A DNA stretch of 36,635 bases from Magnetococcales bacterium HCHbin5. Lineage in GTDB: Bacteria; Pseudomonadota; Magnetococcia; Magnetococcales; Magnetaquicoccaceae. Below, piece by piece: positions 31,919 through 36,635 of this stretch; the stretch's first letter is position 1, and each line of letters opens with the position of its first letter. Made by a program: the position numbers and the translations under genes. Location of the stretch: assembly GCA_002753505.1 (NCBI GenBank), contig PEAG01000035.1:1-36635 (forward strand), in the 5' to 3' direction. The notes under the pieces are model-generated. The model saw nothing but the letters and a program-made list of their open reading frames with translations, searched no databases and was not told the origin of the DNA.

Positions 31919-33448
31919 TCAGCCCTGGGCGAACAAGCCACCCACCCGGTACTGGATGGCCTCCGCCAGATGCAGCGGCAAAATCTGGTCCGCATCATCC
32001 AGATCCGCAATGGTACGAGCCACCTTCAGGATGCGGTTGTGACTGCGGGCGGAAAATCCCAACCGTTGACCAGCGGTCAATAACAGGATGCGACCCTCCT
32101 CCGTCAAGGCCGCACTATGCTCCAACGCCAACCCATCCAGGCGGGCATTGCAAATGCCTGCACCATTGCGCTGCAACTGTCGCCGTCGGGCCTGGACAAC
32201 CCGTTCGGCCACCGCCTCCGAACTTTCGCCGGTCGGCATTCCCACCAACACCTCCTGGGGAACCGCCGGTACCTCCACATGCAGATCAATCCGATCCAAC
32301 AAAGGCCCTGATAACCGGGAACGATACTGCTCAATGCGCATGGTCGAGCAACGACAGCTCCGATGGGTCGAACCCAGATAGCCGCAGGGGCAGGGATTTG
32401 AGGCGGCAACCAGTTGAAAAGAGGCGGGAAAACGGGTCGATAACGCCGCACGGGAAATGTGTACATCACCGGATTCCAACGGTTCACGCAACACCTCCAG
32501 AGCCGTGCGACCAAACTCTGGAATTTCATCCAAAAACAGCACCCCCCGATGGGCCAGACTGACCTCCCCGGGGCGTGGATGGCCGCCGCCACCGATCAGG
32601 GCCACCTGCGAGGCGGTATGGTGCGGGGCGCGAAAGGGGCGCGTCCCCACAAAAGGCCGCGCCGGATCCAACCGTCCCGCCACCGAATGGATTGTGGTCA
32701 CCTCCAACGCCTCATCCAGCGTCATGGGCGGCAAAATACCCGGCAGACACTGGGCCAACAAGGTCTTTCCCGAACCGGGTGGGCCGCTCATCAATAAATT
32801 GTGGCCTCCCGCCGCCACCACCTCCAGGGCCCGACGGGCATACTCCTGCCCCTTCACCTCCCGCAGGTTGCGTTGCGGTCGCTTCTCTTCCCGCACCCAC
32901 TGCTGCCAATCGGTGACCGGCAACGGTGTCAAGGGTTCAACTCCCAGCAGATGGCGAATCAATGCCAACAAAGTGGGGGCTGCCACCACCCGGACCCCCT
33001 CCACGAACGCCGCCTCCAGACCGTTGGTCTCCGGCACAACGATCTCCTCGATCCCCATCTGCCGGGCATGGATCGCCGCCGGCAGGGAGCCTGCAATGGG
33101 TTTCAACCGCCCATCCAATGCCAACTCCCCCAAAAAAAGCCGCCGATGCAGGGCCGCTACCGGCAACTGCTCCATGGCAGCCAGCAGCCCCAACGCCATG
33201 GGCAGATCATAGGCACTGCCCACCTTGGGCAGATGGGCCGGAGCCAGATTGATCGTAATATGCAGCGTTGGCAGCTTGAAACCGGAATTTTTCAAAGCAG
33301 CCCGAATGCGATCTTTGGCCTCCCGTACCGCTTCATCGGCCAACCCCACCACACTCAATGCCGGCAGACCCCGGCTCAGGTCCACCTCCACCTCTACCGG
33401 GACTGCCTTGACCCCCTCCATGGCAATCGTATTGACACATGCCAGCAT
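31919..33448 (-). CDS. yifB: YifB-type magnesium chelatase-like AAA ATPase (ComM family)
   Basis: 509 aa from the ATG at 33448 (MLACVNTIAMEGVKAVPVEVEVDLSRGLP), with GGAAGGGG 10 nt upstream. The N-terminal part is a Lon-type S5/S16-like fold (residues 1-160), followed by the Mg-chelatase AAA core with Walker A GPPGSGKTLLA near 212, FRAPHHTAS, Walker B GVLFLDEIPEF, and the C-terminal helical part. Length equals the family norm of about 505. In Vibrio and Haemophilus, ComM helps branch migration during natural transformation, a process that also needs type IV pili. Last gene of a leftward run with ubiV, ubiK and the aldehyde dehydrogenase gene. Confidence 0.93.
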   Translation of the reverse strand: MLACVNTIAMEGVKAVPVEVEVDLSRGLPALSVVGLADEAVREAKDRIRAALKNSGFKLPTLHITINLAPAHLPKVGSAYDLPMALGLLAAMEQLPVAALHRRLFLGELALDGRLKPIAGSLPAAIHARQMGIEEIVVPETNGLEAAFVEGVRVVAAPTLLALIRHLLGVEPLTPLPVTDWQQWVREEKRPQRNLREVKGQEYARRALEVVAAGGHNLLMSGPPGSGKTLLAQCLPGILPPMTLDEALEVTTIHSVAGRLDPARPFVGTRPFRAPHHTASQVALIGGGGHPRPGEVSLAHRGVLFLDEIPEFGRTALEVLREPLESGDVHISRAALSTRFPASFQLVAASNPCPCGYLGSTHRSCRCSTMRIEQYRSRLSGPLLDRIDLHVEVPAVPQEVLVGMPTGESSEAVAERVVQARRRQLQRNGAGICNARLDGLALEHSAALTEEGRILLLTAGQRLGFSARSHNRILKVARTIADLDDADQILPLHLAEAIQYRVGGLFAQG

Positions 33449-33536
33449 CCGATTTGCACCCCTTCCGCTTTTTTCGGGACATCGATCCACAGGCCCAAAA
33501 GACCATTTTGATGGCCGGAGTCTTCCAACACTCGCC

Positions 33537-34967
33537 TTATGTGCGCCGATAGACCAGCACCCGCTCCTCCAGCATGTCTTTCATGGCATATTTGACCCCC
33601 TCACGCCCCAGACCGGAGTCTTTTACCCCGCCATAAGGCATGCTGTCGACCCGGAAAGAGGGCACATCGTTGTGGATGACCCCACCCACCTCCAGGGTGT
33701 CAAACGCCTGCATCACCGTATCAAAATCGTTGGTGAACACGCCGCATTGCAAACCAAACCGGGAGTCATTGGCCCGCTGAAAGGCCTCCTCCATGCTTTC
33801 CACCGAACTGAGCGTCACCACCGGCCCGAACGCCTCATCGGCATTGACGCGACAGTTGGGGCTGACCTCCTCCAGAATGGTGGCCGCCATGCTGTTGCCC
33901 TGACCGATGGGAGCCACCGTATGACCGGTGATCAACTCGGCCCCCTGGTCCAACGCCTCCTGGATCCAACCCTGCAACCGCTCCCGATTGGAGCGGTCAA
34001 TGACCGGTCCCAAGGTGGTGTGGGCATCCAAGGGGTCTCCCGTGCGCAACGCCTCGGTGGCCTGTTTGAAGCGGGCGCGAAACTCGCCGATGATGGCCTG
34101 GTGCAAAAAGATACGCTGCACCGAGATGCAGACCTGACCGCATTGATAAAAGGCTCCCATCACAGCCCTGGCAATCAGCCAGTCCCAGTCCCGCACATCC
34201 TTGTCGACGATCAACCCCGCATTGCCGCCCAGTTCCAGCACCACCTTTTTTTTACCCGCCTCCCGTTTCATCTTCCAGCCCACTTCGGGGGAACCGGTGA
34301 AGGAGAGCAGTTTGATCCGTTCATCGGTGACCAGCATCTGCCCGGCCTGGCGGTCACAGGGCAGCACGGAAAATCCACCCGGCGGCCAGCCGGAGGCCTG
34401 AATCAGCTCTGCCAGCAGCAGTGCGGTCAGCGGTGTCTTGGAGGCCGGTTTCAACACCACCGGACAACCGCATGCCATGGCGGGGGCAATCTTGTGAATG
34501 GCCAGGTTCATGGGAAAGTTGAACGGCGCAATGGCGGAGACAACCCCGATGGGGTAGGGGCGCACCAACGCCTGCCGCCCCACCGCCATGGCATTGATCC
34601 CCAACTCATAGGCCTCGCCCTGGATGCGGGTCGCCTCTCCCACCGCAATGTCAAAGGTGGCGATGGAACGGGCCACCTCCAGGCGGGATTCGGCCAGGGT
34701 CTTGCCGTTTTCCTGGGAGAGGGTACGAACAAACAGTTCCTGTTTGGCGGCAATCCCATCCCGTACCGCTGCCAGGGCCGCTGCCCGTTGATAGGGTGCC
34801 ATGGCACGAATGGCCTTCTGGGACTCCACCGCCTTGCTGAGAGCCTGCTCAATCTCTGCCGGGCCGCAGAGGGCAACCTGATCCACCATCTCACCGCTGA
34901 AAGGGTTGATCACCGCCATCGATTGACCGGTCTCCACCCACTCCCCTGCCAGATACGCTTTTCTCAT
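33537..34967 (-). CDS. NAD(P)-dependent aldehyde dehydrogenase
   Basis: 476 aa, the usual length. Cofactor site AIAPFNFPMN and KPASKTPL; glycine motif FTGSPEVG; general base in LELGGNAG; catalytic Cys in QCGQVCISVQR; C-terminal FGPVVTL and YGGVKDSGLGREG. It oxidises an aldehyde to an acid. The exact substrate cannot be read, although the subgroup resembles lactaldehyde and glyceraldehyde-3-phosphate dehydrogenases (GapN side of the family). It starts 12 nt after the ubiK stop, with AGGGTG as ribosome binding site, so they are probably cotranscribed. Confidence 0.9.
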   Translation of the reverse strand: MRKAYLAGEWVETGQSMAVINPFSGEMVDQVALCGPAEIEQALSKAVESQKAIRAMAPYQRAAALAAVRDGIAAKQELFVRTLSQENGKTLAESRLEVARSIATFDIAVGEATRIQGEAYELGINAMAVGRQALVRPYPIGVVSAIAPFNFPMNLAIHKIAPAMACGCPVVLKPASKTPLTALLLAELIQASGWPPGGFSVLPCDRQAGQMLVTDERIKLLSFTGSPEVGWKMKREAGKKKVVLELGGNAGLIVDKDVRDWDWLIARAVMGAFYQCGQVCISVQRIFLHQAIIGEFRARFKQATEALRTGDPLDAHTTLGPVIDRSNRERLQGWIQEALDQGAELITGHTVAPIGQGNSMAATILEEVSPNCRVNADEAFGPVVTLSSVESMEEAFQRANDSRFGLQCGVFTNDFDTVMQAFDTLEVGGVIHNDVPSFRVDSMPYGGVKDSGLGREGVKYAMKDMLEERVLVYRRT

Positions 34968-34979
34968 CGTCTGGGCACC

Positions 34980-35237
34980 CTATTCGTTGCCTTTTGCCAG
35001 TGCCGCTTCCAGATCGGCAACCCGCTTTTCCAACTGCTCGACCCGAATGCGGGTATTGCTGAGCAGCTCCGTTGCGGCATCAAACTCATCCCGCATCACC
35101 AGATCAAACCGTTCTATCGCGTCCCGCAGCAGATCATTCACCTTGCGGGTGATCTCTTCCTGGGTCGCGCCCACCTTGTTGAAGACCCCCAAAATATTCT
35201 GGGTGATCTGGTCAAGCAGCATATTATCAATTTGCAC
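34980..35237 (-). CDS. ubiK: UbiK-like ubiquinone biosynthesis accessory factor (BMFP/YqiC)
   Basis: 85 aa from a GTG at 35237 with AGGAG 7 nt upstream. The pattern is that of YqiC/UbiK: an N-terminal amphipathic stretch (MLLDQITQNILGVFNK), the central LRDAIERFDLVMRDEFD motif (family: L..A..RLDLVTREEFD) and a C-terminal coiled coil RVEQLEKRVADLEAAL. UbiK binds lipids and UbiJ to support the Ubi complex in aerobic ubiquinone synthesis. It lies between ubiV and the aldehyde dehydrogenase gene. Confidence 0.82.
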   Translation of the reverse strand: MQIDNMLLDQITQNILGVFNKVGATQEEITRKVNDLLRDAIERFDLVMRDEFDAATELLSNTRIRVEQLEKRVADLEAALAKGNE

Positions 35238-35273
35238 AGTGTATCTCCTGAGTTTTTAAGGTTATACCGCGTT

Positions 35274-36185
35274 TTATCCCTTCGGAGTGACAAATTCCAA
35301 ACCGGGCCGTCCATGGAAATAGCCGTTGCAGAAAGGCTCCCCTTTATGGATCTCCTGCAAACGCGCCAGGGCCTCATCCCCGGCAATTTTATGGTCCAGA
35401 GCCTGTTTCCAGATTGTCACCACGGCTGCCATCTGTTGGCTTTGCGGTGACATGCGCAGCACATCCACCCCCATCTGGCGCAGTTGGGGCAGCTCCTGGA
35501 TCAGGTTGCAGACCCGTGCCGACATGGTTTCCGTGCCGTTTATATTTAAAAATTGTTCCTGTTCCTGGGTGTGGATGATCATCCCATCGGGAAAATCGCC
35601 GCATTTGTATTGGCAATTGCTTTTGGAGAGTTGGAAAGCCCGGGCGGTGTAACAGCGGGCGGAAAAGGTCAATGGCAGGTGGCCAAAGGCAAACAGCTCC
35701 ATTTCGGGCCGTTCCGCCCCGCAGCCTGCGATGATGGCGGCCAGGGCGGGTTGGGCCAACTCTACCGGCAGTACCACCCGTTTCACCCCCATACGGGCCA
35801 GAAAGGCAACGGTGGCGGAGTTGTAGGTGTTGATGTGCGGGCCGGCCACCAGTGATTGTCCTTCCCCGATTCCCATCCCTCCCATGTCGTTGACCTCCAG
35901 CCAGACCCCTTGTCTGTTGGCTTCGTCGGCCACCTGGCGCAGGGCACTCTCCTCCTCTGCATTCATCACCAGTCCCAGGGTGGAGAAGACCACCGTTTTG
36001 CCCGATGGTTTGAGCAATTCGGCCAGTTCGCCCAACTCCTGCGGGGTGAGGTGGTAGCGTTTGGAACAGACCACCTCTCCAATGTAGAGAATGTCAGCGT
36101 CGGTCTCGAAGGCCATGCGCTGGTAAAACTGTCGAATAGCCTTTTTTCCCCACTCAAACAGGCAGGGACCGATGGCAATTTTCAT
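35274..36185 (-). CDS. ubiV: UbiV, O2-independent ubiquinone hydroxylation protein (U32 peptidase family)
   Basis: 303 aa from the ATG at 36185 (MKIAIGPCLFEWGKK), with AGGAGAG 10 nt upstream. The four Cys that bind the 4Fe-4S cluster in UbiV are present at residues 40, 178, 191 and 195 (CSKRYH; ARCYTARAF; NCQYKC), matching the E. coli spacing (39, 180, 193, 197). UbiV forms a complex with UbiU for hydroxylation steps without oxygen; ubiU is not in the window and would normally lie just upstream, beyond the tandem array. Having ubiV and ubiK together suggests a host able to make ubiquinone with and without oxygen. Confidence 0.9.
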   Translation of the reverse strand: MKIAIGPCLFEWGKKAIRQFYQRMAFETDADILYIGEVVCSKRYHLTPQELGELAELLKPSGKTVVFSTLGLVMNAEEESALRQVADEANRQGVWLEVNDMGGMGIGEGQSLVAGPHINTYNSATVAFLARMGVKRVVLPVELAQPALAAIIAGCGAERPEMELFAFGHLPLTFSARCYTARAFQLSKSNCQYKCGDFPDGMIIHTQEQEQFLNINGTETMSARVCNLIQELPQLRQMGVDVLRMSPQSQQMAAVVTIWKQALDHKIAGDEALARLQEIHKGEPFCNGYFHGRPGLEFVTPKG

Positions 36186-36300
36186 AACAACCGACTCTCC
36201 TGGCGGATAACAAAACGACAAAAGACGAGTCTAGCCTAGCCAGGGGGATAAACGCAACGCACCTGACGCGGCAACAGAGCCATTCCATACTTCTCTTAAT

Positions 36301-36635
36301 CTTTTTAACGATTGCAGGGGTCCGGGGACCGTCACGGTCCCCGGTGGGGTGCAGGGGCAAAGCCCCACATATGCGCCAACATGATGACCACGCCCGTGCT
36401 TTTCCTAATCTTTTTAACGATTGCAGGGGTCCGGGGACCGTCACGGTCCCCGGTGGGGTGCAGGGGCAAAGCCCCACATATGCGCCAACATGATGACCAC
36501 GCCCGTGCTTTTCCTAATCTTTTTAACGATTGCAGGGGTCCGGGGACCGTCACGGTCCCCGGTGGGGTGCAGGGGCAAAGCCCCACATATGCGCCAACAT
36601 GATGACCACGCCCGTGCTTTTCCTAATCTTTTTAA
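36301..36635. repeat. 109-bp exact tandem array, running off the right edge
   Basis: Three complete units start at 36301, 36410 and 36519 and a fourth begins at 36628; I see no difference among them. Each unit holds the outer arm of the repeat family (TTGCAGGGGTCC to GGCAAAGCCCC), then ACATATGCGCCAACATGATG and a CTTTTCCTAATCTTTTTAACG joint. It lies upstream of ubiV. The frames that run through it are by-products of the repeats. Confidence 0.92.

Noticed and set aside
36301-36635. CRISPR array
   Set aside because: The whole 109-bp unit repeats exactly, with no variable spacers and no cas genes nearby.
1-36635. Magnetosome (mam/mms) genes
   Set aside because: The repeat style suggested magnetotactic relatives, but no mam-like protein is coded here.

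Overview
The window is a GC-rich bacterial chromosome segment dominated by one large MSHA-like type IV pilus (or pseudopilus) locus on the + strand, roughly 1.5-24 kb. No ribosomal marker is present, so taxonomy is inferred: MSHA-type genes, ubiquinone genes (ubiK, ubiV) and a YifB homologue point to Pseudomonadota. The dense intergenic inverted repeats remind me of Magnetococcia-type genomes, but I cannot prove this. No magnetosome genes are seen.

Layout. (1) 2-1411: 3' part of a TolA-like/SPOR/TPR protein that runs in from the left edge. (2) 1542-3242: a first GspE-family ATPase. (3) 3261-3702: a 442-bp long inverted-repeat element. (4) 5243-3729 (-): a MshM/ExeA AAA ATPase with a degenerate nuclease-fold tail, divergent from the main operon. 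(5) 5509-21223: a tightly coupled operon (most junctions are ATGA/GTGA overlaps) coding for secretin MshL, MshN, ATPase MshE, a fused actin-like-domain/ATPase protein, platform MshG, a MshI/PilN-like protein, a PilO/MshJ-like protein, a MshK-like periplasmic protein, one PilX/GspK-like and three related prepilin-like proteins, one with a 164-codon Ser-rich tail. (6) 21220-27763: ABC-2 permease, a conserved unknown, a further prepilin with its own promoter, ABC ATPase, an exported protein and a large polytopic GT-C-like membrane protein with C-terminal TPRs. (7) 28691-27615 (-): a polyprenyl-phosphate-type GT2 glycosyltransferase that overlaps the GT-C gene antisense. (8) 28731-29264: a second copy of the 442-bp element plus a half unit. 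(9) 31155-29302 (-): TPR/SGNH-hydrolase membrane protein. (10) 31716-31288 (-): DUF1353 protein. (11) 36185-31919 (-): ubiV, ubiK, an aldehyde dehydrogenase and yifB. (12) 36301-36635: an exact 109-bp tandem array running off the right edge.

How it may work together. The secretin, inner-membrane platform, three ATPases, ExeA-like protein and five prepilin-like proteins form a nearly complete fibre-assembly machine; no prepilin peptidase is in the window. The GT2 and GT-C proteins next to a pilin with a very long serine tract suggest a dedicated fibre-glycosylation pathway, possibly with the SGNH protein modifying the glycan. The two most unusual items are the ATPase fused to a GspL/MshI-type cytoplasmic domain, paralogous to the MshI-like protein encoded two genes downstream, and the repeat family, whose copies differ by compensatory changes that preserve base pairing.
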